DNA from: Apiospora phragmitis
Lineage: Eukaryota > Ascomycota > Sordariomycetes > Amphisphaeriales > Apiosporaceae
DNA: 64,000 nucleotides
Reading direction: 5' to 3'
Assembly: GCA_038363925.1 (NCBI GenBank)
Contig: JAQQWL010000002.1
Coordinates: forward strand, 4,278,001-4,342,000
Under the pieces are notes generated by a model. That model had not been told where the DNA came from and made no database searches. It saw nothing but the letters and a program-made list of their open reading frames with translations. Shown in pieces: positions 36,001-48,470 of this stretch (position 1 is its first letter; every line of letters begins with the position of its first letter). A program made the translations under genes and the position numbers.

Positions 36001-36817
36001 TATAAACTTTAACTTTTTAATATCGGCTATTTTTATATATTAAAAAAAGTATAAAAAAAATTAAAGGTTTTATACGAGCATATATTACTTATATCTTTAA
36101 GGAGGACTTTTTATTAACGTTTTTAAAAACGTTTTAAACGATTTTTACCGTTTCGAATATATAAAGAAGCTTTCGAAAAATAAGACTCGTTTCGTATAAT
36201 CCGGAATATATTATTTTATAATTAGATATAAAACTACGTATTTTAATACCTCCGGGGACATCTTTCGGCCTACTTATCTTTTAAAAATTAAAAATTTTAA
36301 ATAACTCGATTAAGGACTAGTCTTAAACTAAATACGTTCGAAACCGTATTATATAATATTAAAATAACTCTTTAATATTTATTTTAATTAGCTTTAATTA
36401 AATCGTAAAAGTTATAACGTAGGTTATATAACGAGTTACTCTTTTAAAAAGTAAAAACGCGACACTTTAAAAAGTAAATAAAATGCTTAGCCGGCGCCGC
36501 CGTATAAAAAAAACGGTTATAAAATAGAGGATTACTTTATATATAAACTAAAAAAGATTTATAGTTTTAAAAGGACGTTAATAAATAATTATAAAATAAA
36601 TCGCGTCGGAGGAATAATTATATAAGAACGCTTAAAACACGCTTATAACGTTATAAAATCTACGGAGAGCCCGGGTATAATACGCGTACTTATTAAAATA
36701 ATATAAAAACTTTTAAAAATAATAATAATTAATATATTTAATTAGTTTTAAATATTATAATTAAATTAATTTATAATTTATAAAGTTTAATAATAAAAAG
36801 TGCGTAGCTTATTTATA

Positions 36818-37490
36818 TATTATAACCCGACCTAACCATACGGCTAAAAGACCCCACTCACCGGCACGGAACTACTATACCCCGAATAAGCTATAATACC
36901 ATAGCTACGGACTATACCGCCAGCTATATAAACACGAAACCAGACTTTCTTTAATAACGAGTAACGTTACCTCCACGTTCGGCGATAAGGCGAACGCGCC
37001 TATAAAGTAACGGCGACCGATAGTAAGTTACGTAGCACGGTAAACGCTTAAGCGAGATTATTAAGTAGCGTAAAGCGTAATTAAAAGCGATTATTAAATA
37101 ATATAGAACGTAATTAAGAGCGATTACTAAGTAATACCGAGCACGTTTAAAAATAATTATTAAGTAATACCGAATACGTTTAAAAAAGATTACTAAATAA
37201 TAATAAATTAATAAAAAAAAATTAAATATATAATAATAAATATTTCCTTTATATATTTTATATAAATATTTTTTATTTTAATAATTAATTTAAGTATTAA
37301 TTTTAATTTATTAATAAAATAAATAACTTTAACGAAATTATTATAAATATTTTTAAACCTACGTACCTTAATTACCTTCGTTTTTATAAATTATTATTTA
37401 TTATATATTTAGATACTTTCTCGTATTATTAATATAAACCCTAGTATATCTTACTAGGTTTCTTTTAAAACCTAAATAGCGTTCGTTATA
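36818..37490 (+). repeat. 5' LTR of element B
   Basis: Begins TATTATAACCCGACC and ends GTTCGTTATA; pairs with 43,889-44,585. Contains repeated ATTA-AGTAAT blocks (about 37,050-37,200) that resemble each other. Confidence 0.9.
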
Positions 37491-37559
37491 TTTTAATTAC
37501 TTTTATTCTTACGAATTATTATTTAAACCTTTAAATAATAATACTATAAGAATTATATT

Positions 37560-38850
37560 TATACCTGGCCTTAGTAACACCGTTTAATAAAGAAAGACTC
37601 TTATCGCCACTTTTAATACCTTTTAACGGGACCTTGTTATAAATATTAATAATAATAATAATAATAACGAGCCTATATAATAAGCGCTAATTAAATAAAT
37701 TAAAAAATTCGAATAAAAAAGCGCTAATTATTAATATTATTACGTTAAGTTTAAAAAAGAGCGTAACGAGCTCTTAACTAAAAACACCCTAGGATAAACA
37801 CCTTATAATATTAATAAGCTATACGAGGAGGTATATCTCCTTTATATAGCTATTAATATTATCTAGACCCTTATCGCGTTAAAAAAAGGGTATAAAGATC
37901 AGTACGTTAACCCCCTTTAACGGAATAAGCGGAAACCTTCGAAGCTTCTTTATTTAGGTTAAAGCCTATTAACGATTCTATAAAAAGACGTTCTAAAACT
38001 TTACCTAGCGAGTTATTTACGCTGCCTCGTTCTTTAAAAATAAAGTACTCGCTTAGTTCGAACCCTATTTAAATAAACTCGTAAGAAACGATTAATAAAT
38101 TAAGCTATACCGCATAAAGGTATAACGTATTTTCGAAAGCTACGACAGTTTCGAATAAACCTTTAAATTACTCTTTTAAAACCCCGATAAAAAGCGACAG
38201 GCGAAAAGGGAACTTAAGACCTTTAAGTAAAAAGGATTAGCCGCTTCTTATATAACCGAATTCCGGCGTATTATAACTCGATTAAATTATACCGAAGTTA
38301 TAAAAATTATAATATATTATTAAAAATTAAAAGATAATATTAAAAACGAACTTAGCCGGCTTAATACCCCTAATAACTTCTTTTTATATATAGAATTTAT
38401 TATTAAAATCGATACCCGTATATATAAATAATACCGCGAAAAACGAAATAAACCTTAGCGGTAAACTAATTAAACCTAAGCTAACACGGGGTAATTACGT
38501 TAATATAATTATATACCGCCTAAAAATATTACGGCGTATAATTATTATAATAAGTTTATAAACCTCGATATTATTAGATATAATAAATAGGATAAAAAGT
38601 TACGCGGCACCTGCTATAATTATTAAAAGCTAGGATATTATACTCGAGAATATTAAGTATTAAAAAAAGATTTCTAACGAATCTTAAAAAAATAACATAT
38701 TAACGTTATTAAAATAAAAGATACCTTTATAATAATTATTAAAAGTAATAACGTTATTATTAAATATAATAATTTATTTTAAATAACTTATTATAATAAT
38801 AAATACACCTCTTATTTAATAAATAAAAAAAATACCGAATAATTCCTTAA
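37560..38850 (+). pseudogene. gag relic of element B
   Basis: Colinear with the gag relic of element A. The zinc-knuckle region at about 38,605-38,665 retains the first Cys, GTCYNY, then GYYTREY where further knuckle residues were. Interrupted by many stops. Confidence 0.75.
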
Positions 38851-39799
38851 AACCCTAAAAAATAAGGAGAACTATAGCCGAAGCGTTATAATAATATAAA
38901 AAGAGTAACCCCTCTTGTATAACGAAAATAATAATTCGATAAATAATATTATAAATTAATTAAAATAATTAATAAATTATAAATATTTAATAAATATATT
39001 AATAAACGAGTTAATAAACGAGATCGCTAAATTTAAAAACTTTAAAACCGACGGGTGGTTAATTATTTTTAATATTCCTTACCCCGACTCGAAATATCTA
39101 CGCTAAATACTTATTACGGCCGGTTTTAATTAAAAAATCCATAGTAACTACGTAATAAAGGATAATTTATAAATCTCCCCTATTTATAAAAAATACTTTA
39201 TATTTTTATAAATCTCGTATATATATAACGTTTATATAAAACATTTCGCGAAGAAGTTTAAATACGAATAATTCTTTTAAAAAATTAATAAATAACTTAT
39301 TACGTAACTATACCCGAATTATATTATTAAAAAAATCCGAACGTCGATCCTAAACGGATAACGCGTATACCTATTAATATAAGAAAACCTACGGTAATTA
39401 TAATAATATTACTTAAAAAAGCGAAATTAAAAAGAGTATTTCGAAGATTAATACTTTAAATATGCTTAAAAAAATCGTAAACTTATAAACGTTTAAAAGA
39501 AAACGCTTAATATTTTTAAAATATATAAGTATATACCCGATAAAAAAAACCCTTTATTATATTAAAAAACTTATAAAATATTTATAAATTACCGCGAACT
39601 TAATAAACTTTCGAATTATTAAAAAAACCCGAACTTTAAGTATTAAAAATAATATTTTATATAGGGAGAAGTATAAAAACACCCCTATTAATATATTAAA
39701 AAGCGCCCTATAAAGAATAAAAAAAATAATAGCGACGATACGAGGATCGATTATAAGATATTATTAATAACCTATAGACGCAGCGTTCGGGAAATAGAC

Positions 39800-42700
39800 G
39801 CCGCCTATTATAAAAAGACGATAATAGGCGGACCAAAACAGGTCCCTATACTAAATAATAAATAATCGAGTTATCTATAAGTATATTATATTAATACTAA
39901 GCGTAAAAAGAGTTTATATTAGAGCGCTATTTAATAGCGGAATATAAAAAAACTATATTTTATTACGAATTATTAATTACTTTAAATTCGAATAATAAGA
40001 GAAAAACGCTTTATATTAACTTAAAACTATTAATAAAAAATTTATAACTAATAATAATAAAAAAGTACGGAAAAAAGTTGCGAACCTTCTGGTTAATATT
40101 AAAAAATATTATAAATAAATTACGTATAATATTACGAACGTTATAAAATACGATATAATTTTAAAAATATTTTAATTATAAGTAAATAATTTTAAAATTA
40201 ATTAAAAAATAAGCTAACTTTAATAAAATATATTAGAAAGAGGTTTAATTAATAAATACCGGTCTAAAAAATAACCCTTTAATAAACTTAAAATTTTTAA
40301 AATATATATTATTATTAAAAAGCTTAAGCCGAACGTTATAATAATTATATTAAAAAAGTACCGGTAATTCGAAATACTTTTTAATAAAAAATTAAAAATA
40401 AACTTACCGTTTTATATATAATAAAATTATAAAATACCTTTTAAAAATAAGAAGGAACCCCTATTTATACTTATATATAAACTTAATTAAAAATACGAAC
40501 AAGCCTTAAAAAAATATATCACGGAAAATCTCGAGAAAAGAATTATCTAACCATCCATATTACCAGCAGGCTTCCCCATCCTCTTCGTCCTAAAAAAGAG
40601 CAAGGACGGGAAACCTAAATAACGTATATATATCAATTATTAGAAGCTTAATAAAATTATTATTAAAAACCGGTACCCCTTATTTTTAATTAGCGATTTA
40701 CGGAATAAACTATTATATATTAAAATCTTTATAATACTCGACCTCTTTTAATATATATAACCTAATCCGAATTAAAAAAAAAAAAAAAAGACCGCGTTTC
40801 GAACTAAGTACGGCTATTTCGAATATTAAGCTATGCCGTTTAATTTAATTAACGTATTAACTAACTTTTAAACTATAATTAACTATATCTTATAAAAATA
40901 CCTCGATAAGTTTATTATAATATATCTCGACGATATCCTTATCTACTCCGAAAACAACGAGTAATACTAAAAATATATAAAGCTAATATTTTAAAAGTTA
41001 TACAACGTTAACTTACTAATTAACTTAAAAAAGAGCGAATTTTACTAATAATCCATTATTTTTATAAAATACATAATATCTCCGGGCGAAATCTAAATAA
41101 AACCTTCGAAAATCTTAATAATTAAAGAATAACCTACGCCTATAAACGCTATAAAAATTAAATCTTTTTTAGAACTAGCTAATTATTACCGGATTTTCGT
41201 CCCCGAATTTAATAAAATAATAATACCCCTAATAAACTTAATAAAAAAAAAAACGAACTGTTTTAATAAATAAAAAAAAAACGAAGCCTTTTATAATATT
41301 AAAAAACGAATCTTTAATAAATTAATACTTTATATAATAAACCCGTTTAAACTTTTTAAAATTAAAACTAACGCGTTAAACTATACGATTAAAAGGTAAT
41401 TAGTAATTAAATTAACGAAATAATAACGAAAAGTTACACCCCGTTATATTTTTTTTAAAAAAGCTTAATAAACTAGAGCTAAATTACTAAATTTATAATA
41501 AAAAACTAATAACCATTATTAAAACTTATAAAAAATAGAAATACTACTTTAACGAAATAATAAAACTAATTAAAATCTATACCGATTATAAAAACCTTAT
41601 AACGTTTATTACTACTAAAAAACTAAATAAATAATAAGTATAATAATTTAAATTCCTATTAAGATTTAACCTTACTATTATCTACCGGAAAAGTAACGAG
41701 AACGGTCGCGCCAACGTACTAAACTAACGACCGAACTACTAAGAAAAAATCCCGCCTAAAACGTAAATAATCTTTACCTATAACTAAAACGGTAACCTCG
41801 CACTTTTAAAATAATTAAATATTATAAACCACGTCTAATATAATAATAAATAAATTACTAAATTCCGATAACTTAGCTAAAACCTTAACCCCGCGAATTA
41901 CCTTAAAAATTACTTCGAAAACCGCAACGGTCTTACCTTTTACCAAAATAAGATCTATATCCCCGAGCAATACCGCGAAGATTTTATTTAAAAATTCTAC
42001 GAGCACCTCGCATATAAATACTAAAAAATATTTAAAACTTAGAAAAAAATTACTAAACAATTCGATTATAAAAACCTTAAACTAATCGTAACTAAAGTAA
42101 TCGGTAAATATAACCTCTATAATAAGGCTAAAGCCGCTAAACATCGACTATACGGAGATTTTATAACCGATCTTACCACTAGATAAAATATAGAAAACTA
42201 TTATATTTAATTTCGTTATTAAGCTACCCTTATTAAAGAAACTCTTAATTAAAATTAATTACGATAACATCTTAATAATTATAAATAAACTTACGAAATA
42301 TACCTACTTCCTACCGTATAAAGAATCTAGCGATACTAACGACCTAACATATACGTTCCTCCGAATAATCGTTAATTAGTACGGGCTACCCGAAATAATT
42401 ATCTCTAATAAAAATAAATTATTTACCGCTAAATTTTAAAAATTACTTATAATATAACTTAAAATCAAGTATAAACTATTTACGACTTACCACCCCTAAA
42501 TAAATAAATAAACCGAACGGATAAATTAAACCTTAAAATAATACTTACGCTATTATATTAATTATAAATAAAATAATTAAATATAATTATTATTTATAAC
42601 TTAATTCGCTTATAATAATATAAATAATAAAGCTACGCGTATCTTACTATTCCGAACAAATTATAAATACGACCTAGAAATTATTAAAAAACCCTTAAAA

Positions 42701-43200
42701 AAAGAACTAGTACTAATCGCGACTATATAAATCGAAAAATTAAAAGAACTCCAAATCGTATTATAATAAAACCTTACCTTCCTTTAATAACGAATAAAAG
42801 GATACGCCGACTAAACAAGGTTAAAAGGATTAACCTTTAAAAAAAGAGAAAAAGTTTACCTCTTATAACGAAATATTAAAATAAAACGACTAAATAATAA
42901 ATTAGATTTTAAAAAAATAAAACTATTTAAAATCGTAAAAGTTATTTTAAAAACTAATTACCGATTATTACTACTTAAAACAATATAGATATACCCTATA
43001 TTTTATATTTCATTACTCGAGCTAGCGGCCGAGGAAAACCTAATCGATATATAACTAAAAATCGAAATAGATCAGCACGAGTACAAAATCGACGGGATTA
43101 TCGATAAAAGAAAAAAAGACGAAGCTTCTAATACCTCGTTTAATAAAAAAGCTACCTATTAAAAAATAACACTTAAAAACCTAAAAAACACTTAATAAAT
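39800..43200 (+). pseudogene. pol relic of element B (PR-RT-RH-IN-chromodomain)
   Basis: The reverse transcriptase active site is preserved as IYLDDILIYSENNE at about 40,919-40,960. RNase H remnant lies near 41,370, integrase core at 42,210-42,320, and a chromodomain start HEYKIDGIIDKRKK near 43,075-43,120. The frame is otherwise full of stops, so the copy is inactive, but it keeps more coding residues than element A. Confidence 0.87.
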
Positions 43201-43888
43201 ATTATTAAAAAGCTACGGGCGTTTAAATAATAACTTTAAAAATCGGCTTAAAAAAAAATCGCTCGCGTTCTAATTAATAATATTAAAACCCCCGTAAACC
43301 TAAACGGCCATAACGGCTTTAAACTCTCGACGCTCCTACTCTTCTAATTCGTTTAAAGAGCGTAAACCACGTTATACTAACTTTACCCCTTAGGTACGAG
43401 CTATCTCTTTCTATTTATAAAAACGAATAAAGCGAGTAACGGCCTTATTAATTTAGCATTAAAACTCTAAAAAGTAAGCCTTTACGGCGGACTCTTCCCG
43501 AAATAGGCGGTCGTGCTCGTTTTATATACGCCGTAAAAAAAATAATAAAACCCCGGTATTATTATACGTATAATTAGTACGAATATACTTTTTATACTTA
43601 TTAACGCCTTTTATTATTATATAAGATTACCTTTTTATAAAATAGCGATTATAAGGCATAACTTCGAAACTAAATTTAAAAAAGGCTTCGACGAAATCCG
43701 TACAACAAACGGTAAAAAAACGATTAAGCTTAATTCGAGATTTTTCGACGCGACTATTTATAATAAATATATATTATAACGAAAGCGATAAAGAAAAAAA
43801 AAACTTATTATAAACTATAATAAATAAACGGCTAAAATATTTATAAAATTAATACTTTAAAAATAAAATAATTAAAAAAAAGGATAAT

Positions 43889-44585
43889 ATTATAACCCGA
43901 CCTAATTATACAGCTAAAAGACCCTACTTACCGATACGGAACTATTATACCCCGAATAAGCTATAATATTATAATTACGGACCGCACCGCCAGCTATATA
44001 AATACGAAACTAAACTTTTTTTAATAACGAGTAACACTACCTCCACGTTTAGTAATAAAGCGAACGCGCTTATAAAGTAATAACGACCGATAATAAATTA
44101 TATAACACGGTAAACGCTTAAGCGAGATTATTAAATAACGTAAAGCGTAATTAAAAACGATTACTAAATAATATAAAACGTAATTAAAAGCGATTACTAA
44201 ATAATATTAAGCACGTTTAAAAGCGATTATTAAGTAATATTAAGCACGTTTAAAAAGGATTACTAAGTAATAATAAATTAATAAAGGAAAAATTAAATAT
44301 ATAATAATAAATATTTCCCTTATATATTTTATATAAATACTCTTTATTTTAATAATTAATTTAAATATTAATCTTAATTTATTAATAAAGTAAATAACTT
44401 TAATAAAACTATTATAAATACCTTTAAACCTACGCACCTTAATTACCTTCGTTTTTATAAACTATTATTTATTATATTAATAAAAGCGACTTCTATCGCA
44501 CGTTTAGATACTCTCTCGTATTATTAATATAAACCCTAATACGTTTTATTAGGTTTCTTTTAAAACCTAGATAGCGTTCGTTACA
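43889..44585 (+). repeat. 3' LTR of element B
   Basis: Second LTR copy, preceded by the purine tract AAAAAAAAGGATAA and followed by the TTATA target duplication. Confidence 0.9.
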
Positions 44586-44830
44586 TTATATATATAGCTC
44601 GCTTATAAAGTATATTAAATTAATTTATATAAAAGTAGTAAAATATAAAAAAAGTAATTAACTTAATAATATAATTAACTTAATAATGAACCACGTTATA
44701 TTTCTTTAAATTTATAATATATTATATTAAGTAATTAAAGTATATTATTTAAATTAAGTTAATATCTTTATATTAATACATTATAATATAATAACGCGCT
44801 ATATTATATTATTTAAATTATATCAATATT

Positions 44831-45909
44831 TACAATTACTACTTTCGACCCAGACATGATACTACATGAAAGGCATATGGATTTAGAGGCCTCGTGCAAG
44901 TAATACCTCGGAGAAAGGAATGAGCAATCATTAGTGCTCGCTCGCAATACCTGAGATCGGAACAAGTGCTCAGCCCATCTTGGTTTCTATCACCGCATAC
45001 GACTCGGTAATATCGTTTTTTCAACAGCGAGTTTGCTTGGCACCAGACTCATAGCCACATGTGACCTGGTCAAACTTGCTCGGCTTAGGGTTAAGGGTTG
45101 GTCGCGAGCGAGCGGAGCGGTTGTCTGCTGCCTGCGCAGATCTTCTATCTTGGATCTTGCCAGACCAGACCGCTATCCACTTTCCCCAGATTCCACTCCA
45201 CCCAAGCAGGTGTGGGCCCCAGGCAGGCTGGCAGGGACAGGGTGAGCGCTGTCATCGATGACGAGCGGCAGGGAATTCATTGGTCCAGATCCCGACCAGC
45301 TGACCGTATAACGGTTTGCTGTTTCGTTCACGGTCCATAACACTAAAGTAGTCAGCACTCGGTTTGTTACCGGCCTTTCATTGGGTATAAACTCTTGGAA
45401 TGTTGGCAAGGAATTCGAGGGGCAGTATTGTGAATACTAGTAGAGTAACCCCTCGTGCCTCGATCAATGTTCGTTCACGTCACGGGAGATGGGATGAACT
45501 GCCACTACCTACCACTAGTGGTACATAGTGTAGCGACGGAATAGCTTGCAACGGGGTCGCTGGCTGGTAAACGGAATAAGTGACTGATAGTGGGATAACT
45601 GGCCAGTATCACAATAGGAGTCCAGTGATGCGTTGTTCCGGTGCCGATAATGACCTCATCGCAGTTTGCTTTTTCGTCTACTAATCAGCTGTTCCATTGC
45701 CAAGCATCCCGTCGCTGGTTATCCCGTTAACTCAGCAAGCGGCAGTGGCGGCAGTGAGGCTACGCCGATTCTCTACCAGATCGTTCGACGACATGCAGAA
45801 TCAATCTGATTTTCATACAAAAGTATCAAAAACGAAGTTCAAATCAGATGGCTCTATTCTGTCAATGTCCCACTTGTCAAATGCTCTACTGTCTAGCAAT
45901 CTAATTATA
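44831..45909. other. gene-free right flank of the AT-rich block
   Basis: Composition returns to normal at about 44,830. Short overlapping ORFs occur on both strands without recognisable domains. It covers the region downstream of SEC18. Confidence 0.5.
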
Positions 45910-48470
45910 CTACAAAGACGACATGACGTCAGACAAATCAGCAGCGAAAATCATGCCGAGGGATCGACTGCTGTCCTTCTTGGCCGAGGTCAGGGCCGAC
46001 TCCACCACCGAAAGCACCTCCTTGACTCCCAGGTCGACTCTCTGGGTTCCAACGTTATTCTGTAGCTCATGCAGAGCCTCGTTGATGTCTGCGTCTTGGA
46101 ACACGCCAGTGGCAGCAAGCAGAGCCTGGAGCTCGCCGAGATCTGACACACAGGGTACCGCCAGCTTCCGGTTGAAGCCTCGCATATCCAGTTGCTCGAG
46201 GACTTGATGCTGCGACGTTGTGCCGATCACCAGCAGTCGTCGACCCTGTAAGAAGTTAGACACTGATACAAATATAGCGTACATGCCGTAGAAAACATAC
46301 CTTTGGCGGCTCAGCTCTCATCAAGACGCTGATGGATGTGGCAATTTCACTCTGGAATCCAGGCCCCACAGGGCTGTAAGAGATCATGGTCTCAATTTCG
46401 TCGAGGATCAGGATGCTTTGTGTTGACTTATAAGCATCTGTGAATGCCTTCTTGATATAGTCGATCTTGCTGGCTTCGCTCATGCCGATCATGTTCCTGG
46501 CGGTCACCAACTTCACGAACGGGAATCCAGAGTTAAGTGCGATATCGGCTGCCAGAGCCGTCTTGCCAGAACCATTTGGTCCGTAAAGTAGGATGCTGAA
46601 TAGGCTGCCCTTGCCAGTAGCAACCTGCTCGGCAAAGATACTGCCGTTAGCCTGGATTCTTCGGATGTGAGGGCTGAATGGTATAATGCCCTGCTCCCTA
46701 GCACGCTCGAGCTCGTCCTCAGCGACACCGAAGGCAGGCTTTACATCGTCGAGAGCTCTCAAGAAATCCTCTTGTTGGAGCTTGATCTTGTCGACGTCTT
46801 CCGATTTGATGCCCGCACTGCCTTCTCCAATCTTGACGTGTCGACCGAAAGCGTACGACACCGAAGCCTTGCACAGACCATTGATCTCGGCACCCGAGAA
46901 GTTCTTTGTTAGTGCAGCAAGCTCTGCGATGTTGACATCGTCGGCCAAGCGGTTGTTGTCGCGCATCTTCCCTGTGTGGATGTTCAGAATCTGCTGTCGG
47001 CCGGCCTCGTCAGGAAGTGCGATCTCCACGTGAACTTCCAGACGTCCTGGGCGAAGAAGAGCCTCATCGATCATATCCTTCCGGTTTGTCATGCCAATAA
47101 GGAGGATGTTGTTCAGCTGTTCCACACCATCCAGCTTGGTAAGAAGCTGGTTCACGACACTGTCACCGACACCTGTGCCACCACCGCCACCACTTCCTCT
47201 CTGCTTGCACACAGCATCCAGCTCGTCAAAAATAATGATGTGAAGGCCACTCTCATCACCCTTTTCCTTGTATTCCTTCTCCGCATCCGCAAACATCTTG
47301 CGGACGTTTCTCTTCTGACTGACCCACGAACTTATTCAAGATCTCGGGACCGTTGATGATCTTAGGCTCGCGAGCATTCAGCATTTTGCCGATTTGTCTC
47401 GCAATTAGCGTCTTTCCCGTACCAGGGGGGGCCGAAAAGTAACAGACCCTTCACGTGTGGCAAGCCCATCTGCTCTACGATGAAGGGAGGCATCAGTCGC
47501 GACTGGAAGGCTCGTCGGAAAATGGTCGAGAACTCGTCGTCCAAACCACCAATACCCATATCAGCGAATTTGAAATCTGGGCGTAGAATCGCATTGGCCA
47601 CCGGCCTTCGCGTCGAGGCCTTCAGGTTGACGGTCGAGGCGGCATCCTTGAAGAAGTTGATGGTTGAGGCGTTGAACAAGATACCTCTGGCATTTGGGTC
47701 ACTGGTAGTGGGTGCCTCGGAGCCTTGACCCTTCTCGCTGAGGTCGATAAGCGAGATGGTCTTCACGGTCATGGTGAACTTGACTCCCTGGTAGTCCATC
47801 AAGAACTTCTGACCGGGGGCCAAGATCTGGTTCTGGTAGACACTCTCCACGACTTTGGCCAGTTCATCCTGGTCGTACGGCTTGTCGGTAACGGCCTTTG
47901 GCGAAGCAAAAGCGATCTCGAGGTCGATGGTGCCAAGATACGCCTTACTTCCGCGGGAGAATGGGTCGTACTGCACACCCATGAAGGTGTCCTGAGTACC
48001 TATACCGCACCATCTTCTCTGCGGGTCCGACAAGCTGATTCCACCCGAGGGAAAGCCCGGAGTTGGCCGCGCGGTCACCACGTACTCTCCACGGATGTTC
48101 CCGCCCTTCAGCATGACGTAAATGTCGCCGCCATCACGGCTCTGGAAGTCGTCTGGGGAGACGGCCACGAGGTTGCCGAAAATGTAACGGTCAGCCATGC
48201 TGCCCGGCGGCAGCTTCTCCACCCGTAGCTGGACCGGCTGAGCCGGAGGCATCGTAGATCCCTGCTGCGGCATGCTCTGAGGTTGTGGTGGCTGCTGTCG
48301 CATCATTCCGGGAGATCTGGGAGCTGGCGCGCCGTAAGAGTCAGGTCTATCATAGCCTGGACCACCTGGAGGTGGCGGTGGAGGGCCGCCGCCGCACCAC
48401 CTACCTGCCGTCCAGGCAAGCCAACGTTGCCGCGGGGGCTCTTTCCGAATAAATTATTGCGCAGATCCAT
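45910..48470 (-). CDS. sec18: SEC18/NSF vesicle-fusion ATPase, frameshifted
   Basis: Exons 48470-46301 and 46245-45910; the 55-nt intron starts GTATGT and ends CAG. NSF/Sec18 is the AAA+ ATPase that, with alpha-SNAP, disassembles SNARE complexes after membrane fusion. Visible: a Pro/Gly-rich N-terminus, the N-domain ([20 protein letters not shown]), the D1 ATPase with GLLLFGPP, Walker [19 protein letters not shown] and RPGRLEV, the D2 ATPase with Walker [14 protein letters not shown], Walker [14 protein letters not shown], and the C-terminal lid. Three single-base frame changes occur: a run of seven G at 47,425-47,431, where six would keep the D1 Walker A; one extra base at about 47,307, between QSEE and the [12 protein letters not shown] frame; and one in the GC-rich N-terminus near 48,385. 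Correcting all three gives about 834 residues, the family length. The gene is essential in yeast, so assembly errors are the best explanation. Confidence 0.92.

Larger units (their letters stand above)
36818..44585 (+). mobile_element. Element B: full-length Ty3/gypsy chromovirus, RIP-degraded
   Basis: 7,768 bp, TSD TTATA at 36,813-36,817 and 44,586-44,590. LTRs of 673 and 697 bp share ends and blocks with element A but differ in the middle (CGGAACTACTATACCCCGAA instead of the A version). The internal region is homologous to A throughout gag and pol. It lies inside D3, which makes it the youngest layer of that nest. Confidence 0.92.
34989..44615 (+). mobile_element. D3: Fot1/Pogo-like transposon interrupted by LTR element B
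   Basis: Left terminus ATGTAACCTATAAGCGAGCT; the right terminus resumes after element B as TATAGCTCGCTTATAAAGTA and ends at 44,615, with TA at 34,987-34,988 and 44,616-44,617. Plus-strand transposase remnant: FNETGFF near 35,560-35,590, IIVTTSD shortly after, and LILNGYENYY near 35,905-35,930. Element B interrupts the right inverted repeat itself. Confidence 0.83.
33198..44696 (+). mobile_element. E3: Fot1/Pogo-like transposon interrupted by D3
   Basis: Termini ACGTGGTTTATTATTAAG (33,198) and, inverted, ACGTGGTTCATTATTAAG (ending 44,696), both next to TA. Removing D3 leaves about 1.87 kb. The plus strand encodes a transposase remnant homologous to E1/E2: the NFxETGF region near 33,780, a segment near 33,830 where ADR.KKAKSV is still recognisable, and LLILNGYKSYISAEF near 34,110-34,150. 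The inverted repeats differ from those of E1/E2, so it is a separate subfamily. The 5' stretch at 33,340-33,460 retains more CA/TG than its surroundings. Confidence 0.8.
15881..44830. other. AT-rich, RIP-mutated transposon nest
   Basis: About 29 kb of extreme AT content with sharp edges. By eye CA and TG dinucleotides are almost missing, while CG and TA are frequent. This is the footprint of C-to-T change at CpA on both strands, that is, repeat-induced point mutation. Coding motifs of transposons can still be read through dense stop codons. The few open frames longer than 60 codons are accidental gaps between stops. The first 130 bases (15,881-16,014) and the last 130 (44,697-44,830) are AT-rich but not assigned to an element. 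Confidence 0.93.

Noticed and set aside
41815..42060. 81-residue minus-strand ORF in element B
   Set aside because: Antisense to the integrase part of pol. Hydrophobic composition is expected from AT-rich sequence.
15881..44830. CRISPR array, phage or bacterial insertion
   Set aside because: Repeats are transposon termini and LTRs with target duplications, not evenly spaced short repeats. No prokaryotic genes are present.
48388..48400. GTAGGT in the SEC18 N-terminus as an intron donor
   Set aside because: The only nearby acceptors would give an intron of about 39 bases in the wrong phase. A one-base indel explains the frame better.
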